This document shows, piece after piece, positions 33,536-40,009 of a DNA stretch of 48,158 nucleotides; position 1 is the first letter of the stretch, and each line of letters begins with the position of its first letter. This stretch comes from a virus. The position numbers were made by a program, and so were the translations under genes. Under the pieces are notes generated by a model. The model did no database searches, was not told the DNA's origin, and saw only the letters and a list, made by a program, of their open reading frames with translations. Location of the stretch: positions 1-48,158 of the IMG/VR virus record IMGVR_UViG_3300035698_013459. The stretch is one strand, 5' to 3'.

Positions 33536-34051
33536 TTAAAACGGATAATTTCTAGAAGCTGTTGGTGACTCCGATTTCGTCTTATTTTGCGCTTTAATCA
33601 TGTTTCTGTGGTATTCAAAGATGTCGTCTAAATCTGAGGTTAAAGTGGCGTTAGTGTCTAAGACTGCGTTGCTGCGCATTGATAAGCGAGTCGTGATTGT
33701 GGAGTTGTCTCCAATTCGTGTTAGTGTGCATTCTACTGTCATTTCCATAGATCTGTTATAATCTTCGGGTTTTTCTGAATAATTGACTTCTACTGTCATT
33801 GTCCATTCTCCTTTTCTTGGTTCGAATGTCAACGCCGACGCTACGATTTTAGAGGGCACTGGATTGTTTGGCATGATTTTATCCCAAACTGTCAGAACGT
33901 TTTCTTTATTGTCTGTTCCCTTTACAAAAGCGTCTACAATATTTCTAGCCATGTCTTTTGTACAAGTTGGTTTATCTTCCATTTTCTTTTCTCCTTTAAA
34001 GATTGACACAAGGTCATCGATTGTTGTAATTACTTGGATGTTCGATATCAT
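33536..34051 (-). CDS. Hypothetical protein
   Basis: A 171-aa protein starting at ATG 34051, which overlaps the upstream stop as ATGA; an in-frame ATG at 33982 with GGAG upstream is an alternative start. The centre is beta-rich (EWTMTVEVNYSEKPE ... MEMTVECTLTRIG). Not recognised. Confidence 0.6.
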   Translation of the reverse strand: MISNIQVITTIDDLVSIFKGEKKMEDKPTCTKDMARNIVDAFVKGTDNKENVLTVWDKIMPNNPVPSKIVASALTFEPRKGEWTMTVEVNYSEKPEDYNRSMEMTVECTLTRIGDNSTITTRLSMRSNAVLDTNATLTSDLDDIFEYHRNMIKAQNKTKSESPTASRNYPF

Positions 34052-34554
34052 TCCTTGCACCTGTTTTGCATTGATTGTACGGTAACTAAATTAAGGTACT
34101 CTTCGTCGTCCATTCTGACTTCTCCTTTAAGCCATTTGGTTAAACTCTTAGACGACAAATGTCTAAGGTTGTCTCCTAGGGCTTTAGCTATTTTTAAAAC
34201 CCTGAATGCTGTCCCCTTACAAAAGTAAGACGCCGAACCTCTGATTGAGTACTCTCCATGCTGATGTCTGTATGAGTTAGTATAGCTAACACCGAATCGT
34301 AAATCATGTCCTACGCCTACGCCTACTTCTAGTCCGTCTGTCCCAATTCTAAGACTGACTATTTTTACCCCAGAATCGAGTGTTTTTTGTACTAGGTCAG
34401 CTATCATCTCTCGGTTATTATTATCTTCTTCTATCTGTTCTTCAGTTAATTGTTTTCCTAGTGATCTGTTGTAGTATCCCCCTCCGTTGTCCTTTATCTG
34501 CTTACATAGTGTGGCTATGTCGGGCGCACTCTGTTTTTTCGTTGTTTCATCCAT
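34048..34554 (-). CDS. Hypothetical protein
   Basis: A 168-aa protein; ATG 34554 follows GGAGGAAGACA. It contains a beta-rich stretch 'SLRIGTDGLEVGVGVGHDLRFG' then a helical end. Not recognised. Promoter copy C lies directly upstream, so it begins a transcript. Confidence 0.6.
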   Translation of the reverse strand: MDETTKKQSAPDIATLCKQIKDNGGGYYNRSLGKQLTEEQIEEDNNNREMIADLVQKTLDSGVKIVSLRIGTDGLEVGVGVGHDLRFGVSYTNSYRHQHGEYSIRGSASYFCKGTAFRVLKIAKALGDNLRHLSSKSLTKWLKGEVRMDDEEYLNLVTVQSMQNRCKE

Positions 34555-34581
34555 TGTCTTCCTCCTTTGTGATTTCGCGCT

Positions 34582-34618
34582 CATTTTACCACAAGCGCGC
34601 TGTTTTGCAAAATCAATC
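34582..34618 (-). promoter_or_regulatory. Leftward promoter cassette, copy C
   Basis: Minus-strand GATTGATTTTGCAA, then 16 bases after TTGCAA the sequence TAAAAT within TGTGGTAAAATGA. The leader to the ribosome site is only about 20 bases. The upstream gene ends at the TGA within it. Confidence 0.6.
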
Positions 34619-35138
34619 AGTAGCCTCGAACCTGTTTGTCTAGGGCTGAGACGGTTACCCGATTCACGTATGCCTCCCATCTCTCATCGTTGGGCATTCT
34701 CAGGCATTTTCTTAATTTAGTAGTATCAACCTTTGCGATGTTGTCACCCAATTCTTCAAAAGTTAGTCTGGCGTTTCTGATGAGCCTAGCCATATCAGTC
34801 GCGTTTTCTTTTTTGGAATGGTCACCATAGGGCTGTTCTAGATCGACGTATGCTTTAGCTCGCATCCATTCCCATTTGCCTGTGCGTGAGCTTTTACCTG
34901 CCCTTCCTTTTATGAAGATTTTCAAGACCCATGGGTACCCAGCGTTTGCCTTCTTGCAGGCATTGGGATAAAAGTGCATTGTGTAATATATCGTGTTTTG
35001 GTCCCTTTGGAATGAATAATAATAAAACATTTTGTCGTTTTGTCCTGCGTATTGTTCAATCTGTTTTATTTCATCAATCATAAAACTTCGTTCTAATTCT
35101 TTGTATAAATCGTCGTCTATTACGTCTTTTGATATCAT
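34617..35138 (-). CDS. Hypothetical protein
   Basis: A 173-aa protein with aromatic-rich 'KMFYYYSFQRDQNTIYYTMHFY' and a basic 'GRAGKSSRTGKWEW' region. It is not recognised and the GKS is not in a P-loop context. ATG 35138 overlaps the stop of the small upstream ORF (ATGA) and follows AAAGGAG. Confidence 0.6.
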   Translation of the reverse strand: MISKDVIDDDLYKELERSFMIDEIKQIEQYAGQNDKMFYYYSFQRDQNTIYYTMHFYPNACKKANAGYPWVLKIFIKGRAGKSSRTGKWEWMRAKAYVDLEQPYGDHSKKENATDMARLIRNARLTFEELGDNIAKVDTTKLRKCLRMPNDERWEAYVNRVTVSALDKQVRGY

Positions 35139-35251
35139 GTCAACTCCTTTCTAGGCCCTCTTACCCCGTCTGCTTCCACCTCTGGTAAAAAGGCAAGTGT
35201 TAATTCAAATTGGTTCCACCTGTTCGTCAGCTTCCCAATCAGGATTACCAT
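35135..35251 (-). CDS. Possible 38-aa protein
   Basis: Small frame beginning at ATG 35251 after AAAAGGAGC and ending in an ATGA overlap with the next gene. The ribosome site and overlap are the evidence. A competing frame over the same bases is open but has no start codon. Confidence 0.4.
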   Translation of the reverse strand: MVILIGKLTNRWNQFELTLAFLPEVEADGVRGPRKELT

Positions 35252-35266
35252 CGTTAGCTCCTTTTT

Positions 35267-35353
35267 TTATTTTGTTAATAGGTACTTTAGGGCCGCCAAA
35301 ACTACGACCGCGATGGAAAGGCCCATTACCCCCGCCGAAAAATAAAACCTCAT
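35267..35353 (-). CDS. 28-aa single-membrane-segment miniprotein
   Basis: ATG 35353 follows GAGGGGGGTAAG and overlaps the upstream stop as ATGA. The peptide is almost entirely one hydrophobic helix (GVMGLSIAVVVLAALKYLL) ending in Lys. It may be a holin-like or membrane-signalling peptide; the function is unknown. Confidence 0.45.
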   Translation of the reverse strand: MRFYFSAGVMGLSIAVVVLAALKYLLTK

Positions 35354-35547
35354 CTTACCCCCCTCTTTTCTCTTTCAGCAAGCATAACGTCTGCCATACT
35401 AGCTGCTAGTTCAACGTCCTCTGAGGGGCTAGCCAAGCTGTTTGTACAAATCCCAGACAACGCATGAGCTGCGAAGTAATCTCATTTTTCCTGTTCATCT
35501 CTGGTTCTCATTTCTTTAACTCTATCTGATGTATCTTTATCCATCAT
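35350..35547 (-). pseudogene. Conserved small phage protein interrupted by in-frame TGA
   Basis: ATG 35547 or 35544 after AGGAGGTAG opens a frame of 21 codons ended by TGA (35484-35482). The same frame then continues DYFAAHALSGICT ... EDVELAASMADVMLAERE, the pattern of a small protein common in phages ('rdyFAaqaL.Gll...ia.a...AD.mLaeR'). Normally these are one protein, so the TGA breaks it or requires readthrough. The final stop overlaps the next start, showing that the second half is still positioned as a translated gene. Confidence 0.5.
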
Positions 35548-35928
35548 CTACCTCCTTTGTTCATTTTCTTCTTCGGGGTTATCAAAAGCACTTATGGACC
35601 AATCGATTCTGTCTTTGTGTAACAGGACGTGTTGTCTGCGATATTTGTGATTCCTGTTTCCTTTGAATCTTTGTGTTCCACCCTTCTTGGCTTTTGTATG
35701 ACTTGTTGTTGGTAAAACGGTTACTATAATTTTGTTTCTGGCTATGACTTGGTAGCCGTCTTTTTTGATTGTGCAATTGCCGAGTTGGTCAACGATTGTG
35801 TAAGTGTGGTCGTCCAAAATCTCGTCTGCAATATCTCTAAGGTCTAGTCCTTCTACTCTGTGCAGGTATCTACATAAAGCGTGTTCCGATACTCTTGGTT
35901 TACCGTTTCTCTTTCGTATCGTTTTCAC
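35548..35928 (-). CDS. Hypothetical protein, DUF4258-like region
   Basis: A 126-aa protein from GTG 35928. 'SEHALCRYLHRVEGLDLRDI' followed by beta strands ('GYQVIARNKIIVTVLP') resembles a family of small phage proteins with a conserved HAxxRYLxR motif, possibly related to RNase toxin-like folds. The C-terminus is very basic. This is a family resemblance only; the role is unknown. Confidence 0.6.
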   Translation of the reverse strand: MKTIRKRNGKPRVSEHALCRYLHRVEGLDLRDIADEILDDHTYTIVDQLGNCTIKKDGYQVIARNKIIVTVLPTTSHTKAKKGGTQRFKGNRNHKYRRQHVLLHKDRIDWSISAFDNPEEENEQRR

Positions 35929-36268
35929 TTTTGTTGTCCTCCTTTCGTTTGTTTATCTCTTTCTTAAGTTGTTTTACCATTATTTTGTGGCCTTTTTCTG
36001 CTTCATCCCAAGTTGTGTATCTTTCCATTTCGTTGCTAGCCTCTACATCGTTAAAAACCATGGTTTCAAAAAGGATAGGAGGACCTTCACCAAAGTTATG
36101 GTCAATCCCCAAAAATACAGTAGATACTATGATTCCATTGTTAAGTTCAGTTCGTGCCACTACTTTAGCCTTGTAGTTACTTAGTAAATCGTTGATTTTT
36201 ATCATGTCGTCACAACTTATTGGGTTTTTGTCTTTATCTAACACATAATAGAGCGGTTTCTTTCCCAT
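35900..36268 (-). CDS. Conserved phage protein, paralogue 1 (DHNFGEGPP family)
   Basis: A 122-aa protein with the signature VSTVFLGIDHNFGEGPP then ILFETMVF and a C-terminal helix with 'RYTTWDEAEKGH'. It is a paralogue of the gene at 44165-44584, and 76 bases of DNA coding for this motif are nearly identical in the two. The function of the family is unknown to me. Confidence 0.7.
   Translation of the reverse strand: MGKKPLYYVLDKDKNPISCDDMIKINDLLSNYKAKVVARTELNNGIIVSTVFLGIDHNFGEGPPILFETMVFNDVEASNEMERYTTWDEAEKGHKIMVKQLKKEINKRKEDNKSENDTKEKR
36053..36128 (-). repeat. 76-bp near-identical repeat, copy 1
   Basis: It matches 44261-44336 with 74 of 76 bases identical by direct reading. It encodes the VSTVFLG(I/V)DHNFGEGPP motif; one difference is synonymous and one is Ile/Val. 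The flanking sequences diverge. Confidence 0.85.
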
Positions 36269-36280
36269 GTTTTCTCCCCG

Positions 36281-36309
36281 TTGCGCTTCCCCTTAGGGGA
36301 GGCGCGCAA
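36281..36309 (-). terminator. Intergenic GC-rich hairpin
   Basis: TTGCGC and TCCCC pair with GGGGA and GCGCAA around a TTA loop, between two leftward genes. It is a strong stem without a U tract, possibly an attenuator or RNA-stability element. Confidence 0.45.
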
Positions 36310-36324
36310 AGTTAAATTAATCAG

Positions 36325-36567
36325 TTATTTGTTAATCATAGTGTAGTGTCTACCTTCCTTCTTAGCTTTCTCTATGGCATTTAGATTTTCCCTCTTTTTA
36401 TTATTAAAGAGGTAGTCTGGGATGTTCACCCTCATAACATTTTCTACAAACGTGCATTCACTCTTTGGCAACCACCATTCGTACATCTCAGTATCATTTT
36501 CTCGGATTCTCAATCTCCAAGACTTTGGTGATTCTCCTAATTTTGTCACCACTTTTAAACTTTTCAT
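36325..36567 (-). CDS. Hypothetical small protein
   Basis: An 80-aa protein with 'SWRLRIRENDTEMYEWWLPKSE' and a basic helical end. AAGGAGAAAA precedes the start; the ATG overlaps the upstream stop (ATGA). Not recognised. Confidence 0.6.
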   Translation of the reverse strand: MKSLKVVTKLGESPKSWRLRIRENDTEMYEWWLPKSECTFVENVMRVNIPDYLFNNKKRENLNAIEKAKKEGRHYTMINK

Positions 36568-36683
36568 TTTTTCTCCTTGTCTAGTTCTAGGACTAGTTTG
36601 GTCCCTTCCTTGTTTTGAGTTACTTTGACTGAACCCATCCCAAACAGGTCAGTATAAGAACTTTGACTCTCGATTTTTTTCAT
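36564..36683 (-). CDS. Hypothetical 39-aa protein
   Basis: Short gene from ATG 36683 after CGGAGGAATT, ending in an ATGA overlap with the next. It has no Cys; a beta-like 'KVTQNKEGTKLVLEL'. The ribosome site and overlaps on both sides make it credible despite its length. Confidence 0.6.
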   Translation of the reverse strand: MKKIESQSSYTDLFGMGSVKVTQNKEGTKLVLELDKEKK

Positions 36684-36859
36684 AATTCCTCCGTTTCTAT
36701 CCCAACCAATTTGAGATTATAAATCAGTTTGTACCCCTTTTTACAAGATTTACAAGTCATGTTCCTGTTTAGAATGTATTCCGTTTTGAAGTCCTCTTCA
36801 CATACGGCATCCGTCCCTCCACAATAAGGACATTTTTTGTCTTGAATTTCATTGCTCAT
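36680..36859 (-). CDS. 59-aa zinc-ribbon protein
   Basis: Two Cys pairs, CPYCGG (residues 10-15) and CKSCKKG (36-42), plus Cys20, form a classic zinc ribbon. GGAGGAATT precedes ATG 36859 and both ends overlap neighbours by 4 bases. It probably contacts nucleic acid or a host protein. Confidence 0.65.
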   Translation of the reverse strand: MSNEIQDKKCPYCGGTDAVCEEDFKTEYILNRNMTCKSCKKGYKLIYNLKLVGIETEEL

Positions 36860-37110
36860 AATTCCTCCTCTGGTGGGTTGTCTCCCATATACTTATTTAC
36901 TTCATCGTCTAGGTGGCTGAATTCAAACGTAACGTCATTCCCGTCTTCGTCAAAGACACTAAAGTCAGTTACTTCGCAGCAAGCCCTAAGCTCTCCTCGG
37001 TTCCCGTCTGCATCGCAGCCGTACATCTCTTTTGTCCACTCAGCCTCAGCTTCTACTGTGTACTCTACCCCCTCATAAGTGAGAGTGAACTCTCTTTCAA
37101 CTGTCGTCAT
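36856..37110 (-). CDS. Hypothetical acidic protein
   Basis: An 84-aa, strongly acidic protein with beta strands ('REFTLTYEGVEYTVEAEAEW') and Asp-rich loops (CDADGNRGE, DEDGNDV) that could bind calcium. Not recognised. Small acidic phage proteins can mimic DNA; that is speculation here. Confidence 0.6.
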   Translation of the reverse strand: MTTVEREFTLTYEGVEYTVEAEAEWTKEMYGCDADGNRGELRACCEVTDFSVFDEDGNDVTFEFSHLDDEVNKYMGDNPPEEEL

Positions 37111-37466
37111 GATTCCTCTCCTCCTAACACCTTTAGTCGTTCTTGGCGTTCTTTGATTTCAGCTTGCAGTTTATTAATCTCTTGCACTTTCTTCTCTTCG
37201 ACTTCGTGTTTTAATCGTTCATCCCTTTGAATTTTATTTTCTACAGGGATGGCAGAAAAGAATTTTCCTCCCTTTCCTATGACGGCACTTACCGTCATAG
37301 AATCAAATCCTCTCTTATCCCCTAATCGTTTCCACGCAGCGTTTGCGTTATCCTGCTGACTGGGCGGGAAGGAGTTTCCTATCTTTATGTAGGGCACTGG
37401 CCTGCAGGCTTCTGCAATTTCTTTGAATTCTTCGTCTGTCATTTCGTAGTTTACTCTTGGGTACAT
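37107..37466 (-). CDS. Hypothetical protein with C-terminal coiled coil
   Basis: A 119-aa product; the N-terminal half contains 'IKIGNSFPPSQQDNANAAWKRLG' and the last 40 residues form a coiled coil (EEKKVQEINKLQAEIKERQE). AGGAGGAA precedes ATG 37466. Not recognised. Confidence 0.6.
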   Translation of the reverse strand: MYPRVNYEMTDEEFKEIAEACRPVPYIKIGNSFPPSQQDNANAAWKRLGDKRGFDSMTVSAVIGKGGKFFSAIPVENKIQRDERLKHEVEEKKVQEINKLQAEIKERQERLKVLGGEES

Positions 37467-37482
37467 TTGTTCCTCCTGTTTG

Positions 37483-37514
37483 TTTGTCGCTCCCCCTCAG
37501 GGGTAGCAGACAAA
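37483..37514 (-). terminator. Intergenic hairpin
   Basis: TTTGTC, GCT and CCCC pair with GGGG, AGC and GACAAA around a TCA loop, between two leftward genes; similar in build to the stem at 36.29 kb. Confidence 0.45.
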
Positions 37515-37541
37515 GTTAAAATTTGATTTCTAAGTCCTCTT

Positions 37542-37658
37542 TTATCTGCCTTTACAACAGATGTTGATGGCTGACGCTTTAGTTAGATGACATTCACTTT
37601 TGTCAAGGAAAGCTTCCCCCAATTTAGAGGCCCTACTCTGGGATTTCCTCTTTATCAT
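37542..37658 (-). CDS. Hypothetical 38-aa basic protein
   Basis: ATG 37658 overlaps the stop of the upstream gene (ATGA), the main evidence. The peptide is basic with three Cys (CHLTKASAINICC), possibly metal-binding. Confidence 0.45.
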   Translation of the reverse strand: MIKRKSQSRASKLGEAFLDKSECHLTKASAINICCKGR

Positions 37659-37834
37659 CCTAAAGTACACGTGTTGTTGAGTGAATTGACAATCGCGTTA
37701 ACCCCAGTTGATTTGCTCCACAATTTTTGGTATTTTTCCAATTCTGGAGGCAGCCAACTGTTGTTGATGGGAAATTTGTCCCAATGCTCTTGGACAATTT
37801 CTACTTTTTCTTGTATGCGTTGGTTAGAATTCAT
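37655..37834 (-). CDS. Hypothetical 59-aa protein
   Basis: Starts at ATG 37834 (GAGGAGAAATC upstream), overlapping the preceding stop by 4 bases. Helical with 'LPPELEKYQKLWSK'. Not recognised. Confidence 0.55.
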   Translation of the reverse strand: MNSNQRIQEKVEIVQEHWDKFPINNSWLPPELEKYQKLWSKSTGVNAIVNSLNNTCTLG

Positions 37835-38037
37835 GATTTCTCCTCTTGAGTTTCCCAAACGTCCATAATGACAACAGAAATGTCTTCATATTCCAACTCT
37901 TTGAGTTCTCCCATAATCGTGGCCTTACAAATAGATCTGACCATGTCCTCATCGAAACCATGGGCTTGTCCTGCTATGTTACAACTGACCTTAGCCTTAA
38001 CTTTAAACGTTTTTAATGGTTTAGTTATCTCTGTCAT
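37831..38037 (-). CDS. Hypothetical 68-aa protein
   Basis: Beta-rich N-terminus (FKVKAKVSCNIAG) and a helical middle. AAGGAGAT precedes ATG 38037. It is the first gene of the 37.1-38.0 kb chain of ATGA-linked genes, below the control region. Confidence 0.6.
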   Translation of the reverse strand: MTEITKPLKTFKVKAKVSCNIAGQAHGFDEDMVRSICKATIMGELKELEYEDISVVIMDVWETQEEKS

Positions 38038-38449
38038 GTGTGATCTCCTTTTTTTTGCATATCTGTAGTTATTACTTATTTTATACTCTATCTACAGCCG
38101 TTTGATTGGCCGTTTTACCCTTACAGAGTTGGGAGTTTTTTTTCACAGTATGTTCCCTCCCTTTTTTTCTCTTTTATTAAAAACTCCTACATAAAGAAAA
38201 CCCTTTTTTCCCCTTTTTCTCCTTTTCCCAACCCTAACGGGAAGAGAAGTAAGAGAAGGACTAAGAGGACCACCACACCGCCGTGAAGTTGTAGATGTCT
38301 ACAGTGTTCGAGAAGCCCGACTAATAACTAGGCCCTGAAGTGGTTGGAAACGATGAGCTGAAACCCTCTAGCACTCATCCTTCACCCCTTCAGCGCAGAT
38401 TATCTACACCACACAGTGCCCTGAGGACGCGGGTTTCCTGTCAGTGGGG
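38038..38449. other. Non-coding control region with no credible gene
   Basis: About 410 bases without a supported gene. It holds a TATCTACAG motif at 38089-38097 next to a minus-strand TATAAA-like box, the inverted pair TGTAGA/TCTACA at 38290-38303, and a long pyrimidine-rich tract at about 38150-38230. It may contain the promoter of the genes to the left and possibly a replication-related site; the latter is a guess. Confidence 0.5.
38290..38304. promoter_or_regulatory. Inverted operator-like motif TGTAGA-TG-TCTACAG
   Basis: Two half-sites of the TATCTACAG motif face each other with two bases between them, as expected for a dimeric DNA-binding protein. Related single sites lie at 19700, 38089, 40398, 40414, 40578 and 45307. 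Confidence 0.5.
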
Positions 38450-38686
38450 TTATTCGATGATAGCTTTCATGACTTTGCTTGCGGAGGGTTCTGGACCCAC
38501 TTTCACCCTGTCAGTTATCATGCCGAAGGGGTCGTCTGAGTAGCTGAGAAACCCATAAAAGTTCGCGCCTTCGTGCCAAATACGGACGGAACGCAGGTGT
38601 CTCCCCCTCTCCTCTGGGAGTGCGGGTTTGGTTTTCTCTACTGGGGTTTTCTTTACTGGTTGCTTTTCGGCTGGCGTTTTCTTCAT
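38450..38686 (-). CDS. Small basic protein, 'WHEG' family copy 1
   Basis: A 78-aa protein: a Lys/Pro-rich N-terminus with repeated KKTPxEK units, then 'VRIWHEGANFYGF' and 'KVGPEPSASKVMKAI'. It resembles the protein at 39283-39537 in the W-H-E-G, GP and final helix. It starts in the GGAGGAAGACATG context below promoter copy D. Confidence 0.6.
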   Translation of the reverse strand: MKKTPAEKQPVKKTPVEKTKPALPEERGRHLRSVRIWHEGANFYGFLSYSDDPFGMITDRVKVGPEPSASKVMKAIIE

Positions 38687-39035
38687 GTCTTCCTCCTTGG
38701 TTTGGGGGCATATTGTGCCCTATTGATTGGTATGCTAGAATTGAAATTCGAACAAAGTAAGAGTTTCAATCTCGCGGTTTTTTTCATGCCCTCATTTTAC
38801 CACAGAGCGAGCCGTCTGCAAAATCAATCCAGTTAACCTCCAGTTCTCTTTAGGGACTGAAGTGTCTCCCTCTTCTCTCCCTTAGGGGGGTGAGTGGGTG
38901 GCGCGCACTCTGGGTTCTAAAGTAAGCTGAAATTACTGAGGGAGGTGTCTGACTATTCTTGAAAGATAGTCCTGCCCCATTCCTCCCCCCAGAAAATGCT
39001 GGGCTAGGTCGGTAACTCTAACTTAACTTTGGCTC
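38687..39035. other. Leader and non-coding stretch
   Basis: About 350 bases holding promoter copy D and a leader of roughly 100 bases before the WHEG gene. Further right are imperfect hairpins, for example GACTAT/ATAGTC at 38951-38971. A 34-codon minus-strand frame in the leader ends as ATGA on the next start but lacks a good ribosome site. Confidence 0.5.
38793..38829 (-). promoter_or_regulatory. Leftward promoter cassette, copy D
   Basis: Minus-strand GATTGATTTTGCAG, then 16 bases after TTGCAG the TAAAAT of TGTGGTAAAATGA. It is nearly the same as copy C over the whole 37 bases except for the middle of the spacer. Confidence 0.6.
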
Positions 39036-39215
39036 TTAGAGCTTCAGTTTCTCTGCCTTCAGGTTGTAGATGAACCCCTCTTTCACGAGCTGTTCCGTCG
39101 TGTAGTCAAGACGGTATTCGCTCATTAATTCTTGCATTGCTGCTTCTCCTGCTTCATCTGGATCGTCCGCGTCCACATAAACGAGGATTTCCATCGTTAC
39201 CGCGTATCTAGCCAT
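39036..39215 (-). CDS. Hypothetical 59-aa protein
   Basis: ATG 39215 follows GGGAGGCAAGAC. Compact alpha/beta pattern: 'YAVTMEILVYVDADDPDEAGEAAMQEL' then a helix and a strand, like small phage proteins with the 'A.t..eA...A...l' motif. The function is unknown. Confidence 0.6.
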   Translation of the reverse strand: MARYAVTMEILVYVDADDPDEAGEAAMQELMSEYRLDYTTEQLVKEGFIYNLKAEKLKL

Positions 39216-39254
39216 GTCTTGCCTCCCTTGCATGAGCTTAAGTGCTCAAGGAGA

Positions 39255-39275
39255 GGGAGGAATCTAGTTCCTCCC
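39255..39275 (-). terminator. Perfect 8-bp hairpin between leftward genes
   Basis: GGGAGGAA and TTCCTCCC with a 5-base TCTAG loop. It lies between two small genes. Its stem includes a ribosome-site-like GGAGG, so it could also mask translation signals. Confidence 0.45.
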
Positions 39276-39282
39276 CTACCTT

Positions 39283-39537
39283 CTAGCTCTCAGGTGTTTC
39301 TGTTGGCATCTTAGCTTCTTTTATCAGCTCGCCCATTTTCTTGTGCATTTCCTCTAGCCCGCTGAAGGGTCCGATCCTCTTCTTAGCACTTTTGGTTCCG
39401 TCTAGTCCCTCGCTGTAGATGATGTAAAAGCTATCACCCTCGTGCCAGAACTTTCCTGATTGGACTCTATACTGACGTTCCTTGGCTACTTTGGCCTTCT
39501 TTTCTACTTTTACTGCCTTTTTTGTTTCTTCTGTCAT
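39283..39537 (-). CDS. Small basic protein, 'WHEG' family copy 2
   Basis: An 84-aa protein with a Lys-rich start, then 'QSGKFWHEGDSFYIIY' and 'KRIGPFSGLEEMHKKMGEL'. It is a probable paralogue of the protein at 38450-38686, with the same order of motifs. GGAGGAAGACC precedes ATG 39537. Confidence 0.6.
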   Translation of the reverse strand: MTEETKKAVKVEKKAKVAKERQYRVQSGKFWHEGDSFYIIYSEGLDGTKSAKKRIGPFSGLEEMHKKMGELIKEAKMPTETPES

Positions 39538-39661
39538 GGTCTTCCTCCTTTTTCTTCCTGTTTCGGTTATCAGGACAACCCCGACTTCCTAATTCAGGTC
39601 GATGTGAACTTCTACTCTATAACCCAGCCGATCCTTGGGGTTCTAAAACAAGTGGAAACTC

Positions 39662-39811
39662 TTATAATTTCTCCCCACACAATTTGCATTCGCAATGCTC
39701 TTGTCCCTTGTTGTCGGTCCACCTTTCAATCCTCTGGTGGCCGATTCTCTTGCACACGAACGCACAAAGTTTGCTCATATACCAATTAAACCATCTGTTC
39801 CTTAGTGTCAT
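39662..39811 (-). CDS. 49-aa zinc-binding protein
   Basis: ATG 39811 follows AAAGGAGAAAA. Cysteines in 'LCAFVCKRIGHQ' and 'HCECKLCGE' give a likely zinc site; the pattern RIGHQxIExW resembles other small Cys/His phage proteins. The function is unknown. Confidence 0.55.
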   Translation of the reverse strand: MTLRNRWFNWYMSKLCAFVCKRIGHQRIERWTDNKGQEHCECKLCGEKL

Positions 39812-39823
39812 CTTTTTTCTCCT

Positions 39824-39943
39824 TTATTGTAATCCTACTACTGAAAATCCTCTGCCTGCCCACATCAACAGGTGAACGACAAAAAAGCTAGTCAACACCC
39901 CTGCGCAGAACCAAAGCGCTTTCTCTACCGTTTCTTTCTTCAT
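39824..39943 (-). CDS. 39-aa single-pass membrane miniprotein
   Basis: ATG 39943 follows GGGGGATTC. A short charged N-terminus is followed by one membrane helix (LWFCAGVLTSFFVVHLLMW). It ends 12 bases before the next gene. It may be a small holin-like or regulatory membrane peptide. Confidence 0.5.
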   Translation of the reverse strand: MKKETVEKALWFCAGVLTSFFVVHLLMWAGRGFSVVGLQ

Positions 39944-40009
39944 GAATCCCCCATGCTTTGGCGGAGCCGCTTTTCACTGTGTGCTCGCAACCCCGCGTTT
40001 GTTCGTTGC

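Noticed and set aside
35209-35355. Alternative minus-strand frame rich in Gly/Pro/Trp overlapping the 28-aa membrane miniprotein
   Set aside because: It reads like protein but has no ATG, GTG or TTG start and no ribosome site; the overlapping frames have both.
38689-38790. 34-codon leader frame ending in ATGA with the WHEG gene
   Set aside because: Possible leader peptide, but AGGG is only one base from the ATG and the composition is not convincing.
38892-38997. 15-codon minus-strand frame after GGGGGGAGGA
   Set aside because: Good ribosome site but only 15 codons and it overlaps a hairpin; no further support.
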